Assembly (NCBI GenBank): GCA_015146655.1
Contig: VKHL01000273.1
Location: forward strand, 1-20,320
Direction: 5' to 3'
Source: Ochromonas danica
Lineage: Eukaryota; Sar; Chrysophyceae; Chromulinales; Chromulinaceae
Length of the DNA stretch: 20,320 nt
In this document: in pieces, positions 1-9,526 of the stretch
Layout: each line of letters starts with the position of its first letter
Position numbering within the stretch: the stretch's first letter is position 1
Position numbers and translations under genes: made by a program
The notes under the pieces: model-generated
Seen by the model: only the letters and a program-made list of their open reading frames with translations
Database searches by the model: none
What the model was told of the DNA's origin: nothing

Positions 1-1379
1 TGAGGTGAGGTGAGGAGATGAAAAGTCTAGATTGATGATTTGTAAAGCCTATTCACCATGCTAAAAAGGAGATTTTCATTTTGTTTTTTGTTAAGGTGTA
101 TTTTCCACCGTGAAAATCTTATTCTTATCGAATGTAGTTGTTCTTATCGAATGTATCACTGAAAAAATAAAAACATTTTGTAGAACTCTACAAGAAATGG
201 TTGCTGAAGAAGGAAGGAAAAACAGAAGCTGAAAAAGACTCACGTAAGTGAAATAGAAGCCATTGGATGGAAAGAAGTGGACGTATCAACCCAGAGCCTC
301 AATACTATTCAAAATATTGAAGAGGAATCTTGCTTGTTGTTTCAATCTTGGTCCGGAAACGAAGTACTGGCCGTTTTGGCAAGTGGTCTGATCCGAGTGG
401 CGATGTGTAAACGGAAACAACAAGAAGAAGGAGAAACTGTAAAAAATAGCGGATATAGTGGGAGAGGCGATGAAGAGCCTCATTGAAGATGGTAACTACC
501 TGCTCCTCTCCTCCTGCACTACGGCTACCACTACCTTTGCACTGTGTGCGTGGTAGTCGTAGATAGTCTGCAAGAAGTGTAGCACAGGTAGCAGGTGTGC
601 ACTAGTAGTTGGAGAGGGGGTATAAGTAGTCAAGAGCTCTAACTTTGAATAAGAGATTCACATCAAGAATAAGCACAATAGAAACATGTAGTCTAAGATG
701 AGATTTGGTTCGCAAATGTGGAGGATATCAATGAAGTGAATAGAGGGAGGGGTGAAGCGGAATGTCGTCTTTGAAATGGCATGTGTTCTTAACAATACAC
801 TATCTGAGTGTACCTTCGAACACTTCCGCTTGGAATTGAGCAATACACTCTACTAGTAGATCTATAGTCTTTTCTAACAACATTTAACTCAATGTTCATA
901 TATTGATGAATTTTGTTTAACCCTATTTTTTTTCGACCAACCGATCTGGAGTAATCATCATTTTTCGGGAATTTATGTCAACATTCCCTCTGTCAGTGCC
1001 TGATTATCAACACGGCACTATTATTAATTACTGTACACCTGTAATAATAACCATCAAGGTGTTAAGTATTAGACTAGTGCCAGTTGACAATCCTTGATGA
1101 ATGAAGTAAACCTTAAAATGATTCTCTTTTCACTTAATACTAATACTTAATTATATTTAATTGAATGGTGAATTAGAATTCATTTATGATTAAAAAGGTC
1201 TACGTAGTTCTAGAGCTCTGGCATTTTGGAAGTTTGGAGATTTGACTGTTTAGCTATCTGGTTATCTATCTTTGGAGTGTGTGAGAACTCCAAACAACAA
1301 AAAGGCAATAAAATAATAATTAAATAATAATAATTAAATTAAAAACAATTATCACCCAGTAAAGAAAGTACGAGTGAAG
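1..1379. other. Mostly non-coding 5' flank with small repeats
   Basis: No gene can be confidently called here. The first 20 bases are a short TGAGG-type tandem repeat. A 15-bp direct repeat (TTCTTATCGAATGTA) lies at 122-136 and 141-155. An imperfect hairpin occupies about 498-597, with its best stem at 519-530 pairing with 551-562 (11 of 12). The stretch around 1300-1345 is very A/T-rich and precedes the proteasome gene. An open frame at about 208-486 has no convincing start or recognisable domain. A possible short terminal exon at 184-243 is described in the findings. Confidence 0.5.
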
Positions 1380-3018
1380 ATGTCATTACAAGAAGCACAG
1401 AAGGTAGAATTTCTTTTTTATTTATTTATTTTCTATTTACCCCTTCTCTCTCCCTCCACTCTCTCTCTCTGACTACTACCTCCCTCAGAGAGAGAGAGAG
1501 AGAGAGAGACAGTGACAGTGACAGAGAGAGAGGGGGGTTTGATTGGGTGTGCTTCGCTTCTTATTGCCACTGTTCCTATTGACTGATCACGCCCTGTCTC
1601 TCTCTCTTCCTCTTCCTCTACCTCTCTCACTATATATATATGATGTGTTGTGTGTGTATGATGTGTATGTGGTAGCATTTTGAAGTTCTGAAGAATAATG
1701 TGGAGAAGGGACAATATCAACTAGCTGAACGAGCTTTGACACCTTTGAAGGTGAGAGACCATGTCTGATATAATATTACCTATTTTGACCGCATAGTGTA
1801 TTAGTGTTACCTCTTAGCACACACACACAGACTACCCGGTGTGCTGTGTGTGGGTGTCTTTGTGGTGTTAGACTATGTGATATGCTGTAGTATACCATGT
1901 CAAGTCTGTATGTCATACTTAGCTAGTCTTACTATACTATGCTACATGTTACACTACATCACACTGTATGCACATACCACCTACTAATAGAGTCATGTCA
2001 TACCCTTATCACGCACACACTCTCTCTCTACCCTGTGCTTTGCTGTGCTGCTTTGATGATGTCAGGCTATATGATATACAATGGTCTGCTCTTGCCATGT
2101 GTCGTCTATCTGTCATGCTACTGTGATGTACTACTATACACACTATACACATCCCTACCTACTAATAGAGTCCTGTCTAACCTCTTCTCCTTCTTGTTCT
2201 TGTTGGTGTGTGAGAGTAGAAGATCATGCTAGACCTTGACTCTCTACCACCTATTCTAGCTAACACTAGTCCTACTGCTAAAGAAGAACGTCAACTCTTC
2301 CAGGCTGTATTGGAATACTCTGTCTTGCTGTCAGTCTATCTTGGTGATAAACAAGCTTTTCAGAAGTATCTTTCTTCTTTACAACCATACTATCATCTCT
2401 ATCGGAGGGTGAAAGAAGAGGAGAAGATCTCTCAAGTAACGGTAACAGTACTAGGTTTACACCTCCTCTTCCTCTTGGTAGAGAATCGTCTAGCAGATTT
2501 TCATTGTCAGATTGAATTATTATCTGATATTGAATTAAAACATCCTATGGTCTCTTTCTCTACACAATTAGAGAAATATCTTGTAGTTGGTGCTTATGAT
2601 CAGGTAGGTATCTGTAGTAGGTGTAGTAGTTCGTTGTTAACACTGTGTGTGTTGGTATGGTTAGGTCTTGGCAGCTGCTCAACTTCCACCTTCTCCAGCC
2701 TTTGCCTTCTTTTTAACTTCATTACAAGATACTGTCCGTATGAATATTTGTGAAGGATTATCTCGTGCTTGTCCTGTATTGAACTTGAAAGAAGCTGCTG
2801 CTTTGTTGATGTTCTCTACAGCTGATCAAGTCTGTCAGTTCTTGGAAGAACGTTGTCCTGATTGGATTGTAGGGGAAGGTGAAGTGATGCGTTATCATGT
2901 CGGTGGAGCAGGAGGAGAAGGAGAAGGTGGTAGTGGTCATCGTTGGCATGAAGAATTAGCTCCTAAATTGATTGCACAAACTCTATCTTATGCGATTGAA
3001 TTAGAGCGCATTGTGTAA
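1380..3018 (+). CDS. PSMD8: 26S proteasome lid subunit Rpn12 (PSMD8), four exons
   Basis: Non-ATPase subunit of the 19S regulatory particle lid, which helps assemble and hold the lid on the proteasome base. Exons by GT-AG splicing: 1380-1403, 1676-1750, 2220-2603 and 2665-3018; all junctions are phase 0. The product is 278 residues, close to the family's usual 260-350. It begins MSLQEAQK, then HFEVLKNNVEKGQYQLAERA, followed by the CSN8/PSMD8/eIF3K-type region. Matches to the family as I know it are LGLHLLFLLVENRLADFH (human LGLNLLFLLSQNRVAEFH), the KHPMVSFSTQLEKYLVVGAY segment, and the C-terminal end LSYAIELERIV (human VIEYARQLEMIV). The acceptor at 2218-2219 was preferred over 2221-2222 because the extra Lys keeps register with the human protein. 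The Gly-rich insert GGAGGEGEGGSG near residue 245 is specific to this copy. An AATAAA lies at 3044-3049. Introns are 272, 469 and 61 bp; the first holds GA repeats. Confidence 0.93.
1481..1540. repeat. (AG)n microsatellite in proteasome-gene intron 1
   Basis: A run of AG dinucleotides at about 1488-1509 is followed by short GACAGT and GAGA units. It lies inside the first intron of the Rpn12 gene and creates spurious open frames on the minus strand. Confidence 0.85.
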
Positions 3019-3043
3019 AACTTTCTTTTATCTCTCTAAAAAC

Positions 3044-3049
3044 AATAAA
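3044..3049 (+). promoter_or_regulatory. Polyadenylation signal of the proteasome gene
   Basis: AATAAA 26 bp past the stop codon of the Rpn12 gene, immediately before a C-rich tract. The position suits a compact protist 3' UTR. The cleavage site itself cannot be read from sequence. Confidence 0.5.
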
Positions 3050-3058
3050 ACCAGTCTA

Positions 3059-3078
3059 CCCTCCCCCCTCCCTCCCCC
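3059..3078 (-). promoter_or_regulatory. Four-run C/G tract, G-quadruplex motif on minus strand
   Basis: C runs of 3, 6, 3 and 5 are separated by single T bases. The minus strand therefore has four G runs with one-base loops, a canonical G-quadruplex pattern (C-rich strand: i-motif). It sits 9 bp after the AATAAA of the proteasome gene, on the template strand for that gene, where it could slow polymerase near the 3' end. Confidence 0.5.
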
Positions 3079-3490
3079 TTCTCTACCAATGAAGTGTGCA
3101 GATAATGAGTGACTGTACTACTGTAAATGGTATACTACTATATGGAATGTTTTGGTCATTTGTTTTAGCCTTTTATGTCCTTCATGACCCCCCAAAGCAC
3201 CCCACATGTGATATTTTATAGGCATGTAATAGTCTACTACACCCATCGATCTGTCTGTTTACACACGACTAAGGAAGACGAAGCTTCCATGGATAGATCT
3301 AGATTCCATGGAATTTAGGTATCTAGCTCTCTAGAGGTCAGCAGTAACGATCATATTCAAAACAAGAAAAAATCAAAAACATATTCTCTTTCCTTTCAGA
3401 GAGAGAAAAATTGACAAAAATTAAATAAAAATCATATTGATTAACTCCTTAAGATACTTGATCATCCTCCTTTATTATCCTCAAATCATC

Positions 3491-5813
3491 ATGTCAAATT
3501 CAAAATGGAATCTATCAAGTCAAGGTCATGCATTAGATCAATTACCATTATTAATAGCTGAACCATTACCACGTATACCACCACCTGGTATTACTAATAT
3601 GATCTCATTACGTCATATTATACCAAAATCACCAAGTCAAAATATACAAGATATTTGTTCCTTTTATTTACAAAAATGTTCCGGAAAATATGAACAAAAT
3701 CAAATAACTAGCCGTTATCTTCATTCCATGGTAGAAGAAATATTATCCCAATTATCAGGTATATCAGAAGAAGTAAAACGTAATCGATTAACACCTGAAG
3801 CCTTTCAAGCATGTCTTGATGAATGGAATGTCTATTTCCCTTCTTCATTACATACATATGGTACTTCACCCAAAGAAATTGCGTATTTCCTTAAAACCCA
3901 AGAGAGCGAAATTACACAATTGAAGAATCATCAGACAAAGATGATAAAGAAACATCAAGAAGAAATTGAAGAATTATTATTAACAATGAATCAACAATTA
4001 ACAGCTTATAAAGAAAGTGTATTATTAGAAAGACAACATCGTAAATATCAATTAGAAGAATTAATGCAACAAGCAAAACAAGAGATTGAAGAAGTAAGTG
4101 ATCAGTGTTAGTTTGATAGTTAGTAGATGGTATATAGAAGTTGTTAGATGTTATATGAAGTGGTTAGATAGTGGTTAGATTGTGTACATGTCTATTAGAT
4201 GGTATAAAGGTAGTCTAGAGTTACAGTGTTGTTATGGTGTAGATTCATTGTAAGCAGTAGATGGTTACGTTACGTTGTACTGTACCAGCGTACTGCTACT
4301 ACCACTACCCTGCTGTGTGACGTGTATCATTATGCTATATCTATTGTATATGCTATTCCTGCCTATACTCCTCCCACTGTGTGATGTTTGATTAGATTGT
4401 ATTGTAGCACCACCTCCTTGCACCTCCTCGTCCTCCATATATACTAACTTACCACTCCTCTACTACTATTACCACTATAGGTACGTCGTACTGGAATCAC
4501 TGATCGTGAAGCATTACAACAAGAACATGAAGTCCAACTAGCACGTTTACATCATTCTTATAGTGATACATTAACATCCTTACAAGATGAATTACAACGA
4601 CAACAACAACAATGGCAATCTAATTATCAATTAACATTACAAAAGAAAGAGAAACATGTTGAATTAGCTAAAGAACGATTTAATGAAATGAAAAGTTTAT
4701 ATCGTAAATTATATGATAAACATAAACTGTTATTACAACAGTTAGTAGTACGTCATCATGCTGGTAGTGGTGATAATGATATACTACATGATGAATTAGA
4801 TCGTGAGATGGAAGCTATTGAATTAGCTAAGTTAGATGATGATGATGATGATCAAGAGAATAAGAAAGATGGGGTAGCACATGAGGTAGAGCAAGGTAGT
4901 GGTGGTAGTGGTAGTGTGGGTAGTTCACCTGATGGGAAGGTGAATAGAAGAAGAAGGAGATCATCAATCATCCCACCAACACAAGTACGTAATGCTGATG
5001 AAGAAGCATATTATCAATTACAACAAACACATTTAATGCAATCAGCACAATTAACACGTTGTGAAGAAGAAATAAGAAGATATCAAATGAAAGAAAAGAC
5101 ACAAGAGTTACAAATACAATCTTTGAATGGACAGATTGTAACGTTATTAGAAGAAAGACAGAAACATTTGAGGTAGGTGGAAGAACCAGAAGAAGAGAGA
5201 AGTGTGGGTGTGGGTGTGTGTGCGTGTGTCTATGTGTATGTGTGTGTATGTACATGTGTGTGTGTGTGGGTATGTACGTGTGCGTGTATGTACATGTGTG
5301 TATATACGTGTGCGTGTGTCTATGTGTATGTATATGTACATGTGTGTGTGGGTATGTGTGTGTATGTACATGTGTACGTGTGTATGTATGTGTATGTATA
5401 GGTGTGTGTCTATGTGCATGTATGTACAATTGTGTGTGTGTGTGTGTACATGTGTGTGCGTGTGTGTGCATGGTATAATTCCACTAATGTCTTGCTTGTT
5501 AATCTTCTTCTTATCATCTTCTTTCTCTCCTGCTGGTAGTCGACTAGATGAATTAGAAGATCTTGTTCAAACATTACAACGAGCCTTATCAATGAAAGTT
5601 ATACAAGACAATGAACAACATCAACAACACTGTCCTTCTTCTCTACCATCACCTTGTAAATGCCAACAACGGGAAGGAATGGAAGAAAAGAAAGAGAAAG
5701 ATGATAAGCTTGTCTTATGTCATACTCCACATTTCCTTGACAAAGCTGATCGATATGGTCCCATGAGAGGCAAACAACGAGTGAAAGGTTACATGATTAG
5801 TGGTCATTATTAA
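3491..5813 (+). CDS. Coiled-coil protein of unknown function, three exons
   Basis: Exons 3491-4093, 4481-5172 and 5540-5813 give 522 residues. The junctions are phase 0 (...EIEE|VRRT...) and phase 2 (AG|T). The start at 3491 (MSNSKWNLSSQ) is preferred to an in-frame ATG at 3437, which would add a hydrophobic leader that does not fit the rest. Residues about 1-60 are Pro-rich (PLPRIPPPG). About 60-150 is a predicted helical region with two Trp/Tyr-rich patches. From about 135 to 280 there is a long coiled coil rich in Glu, Gln, Lys and Leu (ITQLKNHQTKMIKKHQEEIE). A DDDDDD acidic and Ser/Gly-rich linker with RRRRR follows near 310-365, then more coiled coil to about 455, and a Lys/Glu-rich tail with a CKC motif. 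The layout recalls flagellar or centrosomal coiled-coil proteins such as TSNAXIP1-like ones, but no residue match supports a name. The coding sequence is noticeably A/T-rich, with heavy use of TTA and CAA. Confidence 0.8.
5202..5475. repeat. Long TG/TATG-rich microsatellite in intron 2 of coiled-coil gene
   Basis: About 270 bp of alternating purine-pyrimidine sequence (TG, TATG, TACATG, CGTG units) fills most of the 367-bp intron 5173-5539. It yields long Met/Cys/Val frames on the plus strand and His/Thr frames on the minus strand that are artefacts. Such sequence is a classic Z-DNA former, and the many GT dinucleotides are decoy donor sites. Confidence 0.95.
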
Positions 5814-5939
5814 ATGATGATCATTAATAAGTATAATGATATAGTAGTATTGTCTAGATAGACTAGCTACACGTTAGTTTGTTTGTCATTTAAAAGGTTA
5901 CAATGATGTAGTAGTTTGGTATAGTATACCATCACTAAT

Positions 5940-5941
5940 AT

Positions 5942-5985
<44 letters not shown>

Positions 5986-5986
5986 C
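5940..5986. repeat. (ATCA)n tetranucleotide microsatellite
   Basis: About eleven tandem copies of a four-base unit, in the 278-bp space between the convergent coiled-coil gene and large gene A, just outside the left end of the inverted duplication. Confidence 0.97.
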
Positions 5987-6091
5987 AAGAAACAAAACAC
6001 ATTCCCAAAGTGAAGAGATCCCTAAGCACTGATGATAATGATGATGGCATGTGATGACAAGTGATGATGATGACATAAGATATTACATGAC

Positions 6092-9000
6092 TTAAACTTG
6101 TTGTTGTTGTTGTTGCTGAGATAGCAGAAGCAAGTGATCTGATGGTAAGGTCTTCTCAGACGATGTCTCCTCCAACAATCTGCGCAGCTGCTGCTTCTGC
6201 TCTTGTCTTCTTCTTCTGCCTCCACTTCTCTTCTTCCCTTCCACCTCTTCTTCTTCTTCCTTCTCCCCCTCCTCGCCTGCTTGCTGTAGCAGTCGAGCAC
6301 GATGAGGTCCTGCAGCAGGAAGCAGATCCAGACCCGATACACCATGTAGAGTAGAAGCCATCAAGAGAGCTGATCGCTCCACCTGCTCGATGGGGTTGAT
6401 GTTCTTTTCTATCACCGTCTCCATCAAGGACTCATCGAAGCCATGGGTTGCTGCCACAATAATGTGCAAATCCACTGCCTCCAACTCCAACCCTCCAGAT
6501 CGAGTCAAGGCATCCAATAGATCGAAAGCTGCCTGCTTCGCACTTTCTTGCTCCACTTTCTCCACGGAGGAAGGAATCGCATTAGCTGAGGGCTTGGCCA
6601 AGAGAGCAGCTTGTCTCTTGCGACTCCAGGATGGACCCAGATTGATGATAGTAGGACGCAGAGCATTGTAGCTATCCAGACTGGAGAATTGTTCTTCAAG
6701 CAGGGAAGGTAGCTTGGTCACATCTATTTCAGGTTTACCAATAGGAGAAACTTGATGATTAGATCGTTGAGTTTCACGAGGTTGAGTTGTCTTTTCAACA
6801 GTCGTGTTGGAAATGGGCTTGCTAACTTCAGCCGAAGGGGTAGGTACTGGTACTGGTAATGGTGGTGGAGGTAGAGGTGCGGAAGATGGGGCTGCACATG
6901 GTGCGATGGGAGGAGGAGGAGGAGGAACATAGGCAGTAGTAGATGGGGAACGTACTACTCTTGCTCTGGCACTACCACCACCACCACCACCGCCGGCGCC
7001 ACCACCAAATGATAACAGCGATGCCCCAGTAGCTAGCAGACCACCTCCACTAAGCAGAGATCTCGATTTCCTCTCAAATCGTACAGCAGAAGACTGAAGA
7101 ACCAAATGATCCAAACCGTCTGCGCAACCATTATCCTCGCATTCCTCAGAAGATCTCCAAGATTGAGCAGAAGTATGAGTTAAATCAGCAGCAGGAATAA
7201 GTTCTTTACGACCATATTCAAACTCTCTTTGTTGATTAGCTTCTTTCACTTCTTCTTCCTTGGCCTTGGCAATCATCTCCAACATCGCTGCCACATGTCG
7301 CTTCACTGCTTCCAATCGAACTTCAGGTGATGCCCCTCCATCGCTGCCATCATCGTCATCATCACCTTCCTCGCCTTGTCTCTTTCGCTTGCCAAGATTA
7401 TCGAAAGATAACAGATCGGGAGGAATCTGATAGTCGATGAAGAGAGACATGAGATCTTGTGTCAAGCGGATCTCCTTCGTTAAGCTGTCTCGAGCCAGAT
7501 GAAGCACCTTCTCCAACTGAGGCTTGATCTGCACCACACAGACTGCAAACAAAGTGCTCTCGATCTGCATGGCACGGAAAGCCTGGGCGAAGCGCTGCTG
7601 CTCTGGAGAGAGAGACTCGATCGCATCTCGGAACTGCTTCGGGGTGGGGATGGGATCCAATAACAAAGGCAGTCTCCATTCATCTTTGTTCTGCACGATG
7701 AAGGCATGCTTTGGCTCGAACAGCTGCTTTGATGCCATTCGACCCAGCAGCACCACATAGCTGGAGAACTGTCTGGCCTGAGCCACCAGCTGCAGTTTGG
7801 GCAAAGAAGCCTGCAAATCACTGCCTCCCCCTCCCCCACAACTTGGTCTGTAACGAGCTTCGGGACTGAATCCGTGGGCCAGCCAGCAGTGCACATAGCG
7901 CTCTCCACGGAATCGAACTCGTGTAGAGGCATTCAACGCAAACTCCATCAGCTTGTTGCCACTCTCACTCCCGGATGACGCTCCTCTTGGGATAGGAGGA
8001 AGCTGGCGACAAAAGGTCAGAATCGAGTCTGCACGCACTCCATCCACCGCCAACAAATTGCTCGACTGGCCCAACACTTGATCCGAGAAGTCAGACTCAA
8101 TGCGGATGACACCTTCAGGAGAATGCTCATTCGATCGTCGCACACCATAGTTGAATGCACGAGGAGCAAAGGCTTCAGAGAAGAGCTTGCGATAGTGGAA
8201 GTTCATGTAGTTAGCGAAGTCTGCAGGTCCCAACTCCCGTCCAATCGCTGCGATCAACTGGCGGCGAAGCATGAACTCGATGTAGTCAAGGCCTTCTTGC
8301 AGCTGCAGGGAGAGATCAGCCAGATGGTAACATGACAGAACCAAATGAGCCAAGATGGGAGTGATGAGAGGTGTCGAGGAAGAAGAGGAAGAAGAAGCCG
8401 TGGTAACAAGACCATCCAGCTCAGCAAAGCGACTGCGAAGACTGCGGCTCTGTTCATTCACCATAGCACATACTTCCGACTGACCCAACACCACCTGAGA
8501 TGCCACCTGCTGACTCACAGTCACAGCGGAAGAAGTGGAGGCAGAAGGAGCAGTTGAAGGTACAAACACCGCCTCTGCTTCGTCATCTGCTATCTTACTC
8601 TCTTCCGCCAGCAACGCTGTCGCTCCAGCACCAGCTTCTTCGGAGGCTTCGGCCTCATCGTTCAAGAAGAGAGGCAAGACAGGATTGAAGAGTATCGCGA
8701 TGTTAGCCAGAGCAGATAGATCGATCTTGCTCTTCTCTACAAAGCGATTCTGGACGGAGAAGACTTGATTCGTCAGATGCGAAGCAACCTGCTGGCTCCA
8801 TATAGAAAGATCCTGGAGACAGCTCAAGGCAGACTCCACATCTTTATTTCGACGAGGAGTGTGACAATCGTCTGCACTGCGATCAATGGAGAACTCCAAG
8901 CTCGTCGCATTCGCTGGCAACACATCCAACAACCAGCTGATGTTCGTGTCGAAGGCTTCAAAGGTCTTCTCAGCATAGGGAGGCTGCTTGTTTCTCACCA

Positions 9001-9526
9001 CCACCGCCTGCTCTCCTTCCTGCTCCACGATCAACACCTTCTCACCCTCTGGATCAGACCCGGAGAAGCCTGTCAAGCGATAGTGGTGACGGAAGAGATA
9101 GTGGTACTCTGTGATCTTGGTGATGACCTTGGTCGTGGTCTTCTCTCGAAACACGCCTGCCACCGTCTTCTCCGTCTCCACACGATGACTGCTCTCCTCA
9201 TCTCGTGTAGTCTCCTTCACAAAGACACAGCTGCTCTCGAAAGAGGATCGTAAGGAGATGGCTTTCTTCTCATCTCTCCACTCTCTCAAGCGACGATATT
9301 GCTCTTCATTCAGACCCAGTGCTTGGAAAGTATTCCACACTGCAGCTGCTGCACAACCCACCAGTTGCTCTGCTAGGAGGTACTTGTCATTATACTTGTG
9401 AGGGGTTTGATCAGCAAGACCAAGAACTTGTGCTTTATCTGCTTGGAGGAGACGTTGAACTTTCCTCAAGCAGTTCTCCAACTTATCTCGAAATAAAAAC
9501 TCGTCCATAGAAGAAGAGGCTGACAT
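6092..9526 (-). CDS. Large conserved-type protein A, unknown function (proline-rich linker form)
   Basis: Single open frame of 1144 residues, no intron needed; start MSASSSMDEF. No signal peptide or membrane segment is seen, so it is probably cytosolic or nuclear. Residues 1-280: mixed alpha/beta region with HRVETEKTVAGVFREKTTTK near 115-133. About 525-708: conserved-looking core, including IESLSPEQQRFAQAFRAMQ and LTKEIRLTQDLMSLFIDYQI. About 710-730: GKRKRQG, then an acidic DDDDD run. 770-929: variable linker with a Gly run (GGGAGGGGGGGS) and polyproline (PPPPPP, PLPPPPLPVPVPTPS) of the kind bound by SH3, EVH1, WW or profilin partners. About 930-1075: ALRPTIINLG, AFDLLDALTRSGGLELEAVD and NPIEQVERSALLMASTLHGV. 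Tail: poly-Glu, basic, Gln-rich (SQQQQQQQV). From memory, the core and C-terminal motifs occur together in large uncharacterised protist proteins, but no function can be assigned. Copy B at 13732-17097 is nearly identical outside two segments. Confidence 0.85.
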   Translation of the reverse strand: MSASSSMDEFLFRDKLENCLRKVQRLLQADKAQVLGLADQTPHKYNDKYLLAEQLVGCAAAAVWNTFQALGLNEEQYRRLREWRDEKKAISLRSSFESSCVFVKETTRDEESSHRVETEKTVAGVFREKTTTKVITKITEYHYLFRHHYRLTGFSGSDPEGEKVLIVEQEGEQAVVVRNKQPPYAEKTFEAFDTNISWLLDVLPANATSLEFSIDRSADDCHTPRRNKDVESALSCLQDLSIWSQQVASHLTNQVFSVQNRFVEKSKIDLSALANIAILFNPVLPLFLNDEAEASEEAGAGATALLAEESKIADDEAEAVFVPSTAPSASTSSAVTVSQQVASQVVLGQSEVCAMVNEQSRSLRSRFAELDGLVTTASSSSSSSTPLITPILAHLVLSCYHLADLSLQLQEGLDYIEFMLRRQLIAAIGRELGPADFANYMNFHYRKLFSEAFAPRAFNYGVRRSNEHSPEGVIRIESDFSDQVLGQSSNLLAVDGVRADSILTFCRQLPPIPRGASSGSESGNKLMEFALNASTRVRFRGERYVHCWLAHGFSPEARYRPSCGGGGGSDLQASLPKLQLVAQARQFSSYVVLLGRMASKQLFEPKHAFIVQNKDEWRLPLLLDPIPTPKQFRDAIESLSPEQQRFAQAFRAMQIESTLFAVCVVQIKPQLEKVLHLARDSLTKEIRLTQDLMSLFIDYQIPPDLLSFDNLGKRKRQGEEGDDDDDGSDGGASPEVRLEAVKRHVAAMLEMIAKAKEEEVKEANQQREFEYGRKELIPAADLTHTSAQSWRSSEECEDNGCADGLDHLVLQSSAVRFERKSRSLLSGGGLLATGASLLSFGGGAGGGGGGGSARARVVRSPSTTAYVPPPPPPIAPCAAPSSAPLPPPPLPVPVPTPSAEVSKPISNTTVEKTTQPRETQRSNHQVSPIGKPEIDVTKLPSLLEEQFSSLDSYNALRPTIINLGPSWSRKRQAALLAKPSANAIPSSVEKVEQESAKQAAFDLLDALTRSGGLELEAVDLHIIVAATHGFDESLMETVIEKNINPIEQVERSALLMASTLHGVSGLDLLPAAGPHRARLLQQAGEEGEKEEEEEVEGKKRSGGRRRRQEQKQQLRRLLEETSSEKTLPSDHLLLLSQQQQQQQV
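6740..7219 (-). other. Variable cassette of large gene A (160 codons)
   Basis: This segment has no visible similarity to the equivalent 16051-16449 in gene B, although flanking DNA on both sides is almost identical. It begins at the first base of codon 770 and ends at the last base of codon 929, before the shared GKPEIDVTKL. It encodes the Gly-run and polyproline linker. It stays open throughout and has no splice-site pair at its edges, so it is coding sequence and not an intron. Confidence 0.9.

Larger units (their letters stand above)
3019..3490. other. Intergenic region between proteasome and coiled-coil genes
   Basis: Holds the 3' signal and C-rich tract of the upstream gene and presumably the promoter of the downstream one. 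A 29-bp near-palindrome at 3285-3313 consists of TTCCATGGA, TAGATCTA and TTCCATGGAA. No gene is seen. The last 70 bases are A/T-rich. Confidence 0.5.

Noticed and set aside
5202-5478. Cys/Val-rich and His/Thr-rich open frames on both strands
   Set aside because: Translations of the TG microsatellite in an intron; composition is purely repeat-driven.
3491-5813. Naming the coiled-coil gene as an axonemal dynein light chain or TSNAXIP1 homologue
   Set aside because: Only the coiled-coil layout is similar; I could not match diagnostic residues.
6740-7219. The variable cassettes as retained introns or alternative exons
   Set aside because: Both are open in frame, start and end on codon boundaries, and lack GT...AG pairs at their edges.
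7480-7932. 150-codon frame on the same strand as large gene A in another frame (also 15338-15790)
   Set aside because: Cys/Ser/Trp-rich out-of-frame reading of the conserved core; no independent evidence of translation.
8765-9253. 162-codon open frame antisense to large gene A, repeated at 14005-14493 antisense to gene B
   Set aside because: It exists twice only because the arms are identical. It has no domain, signal or promoter evidence, and the sense frame is far longer and continuous.
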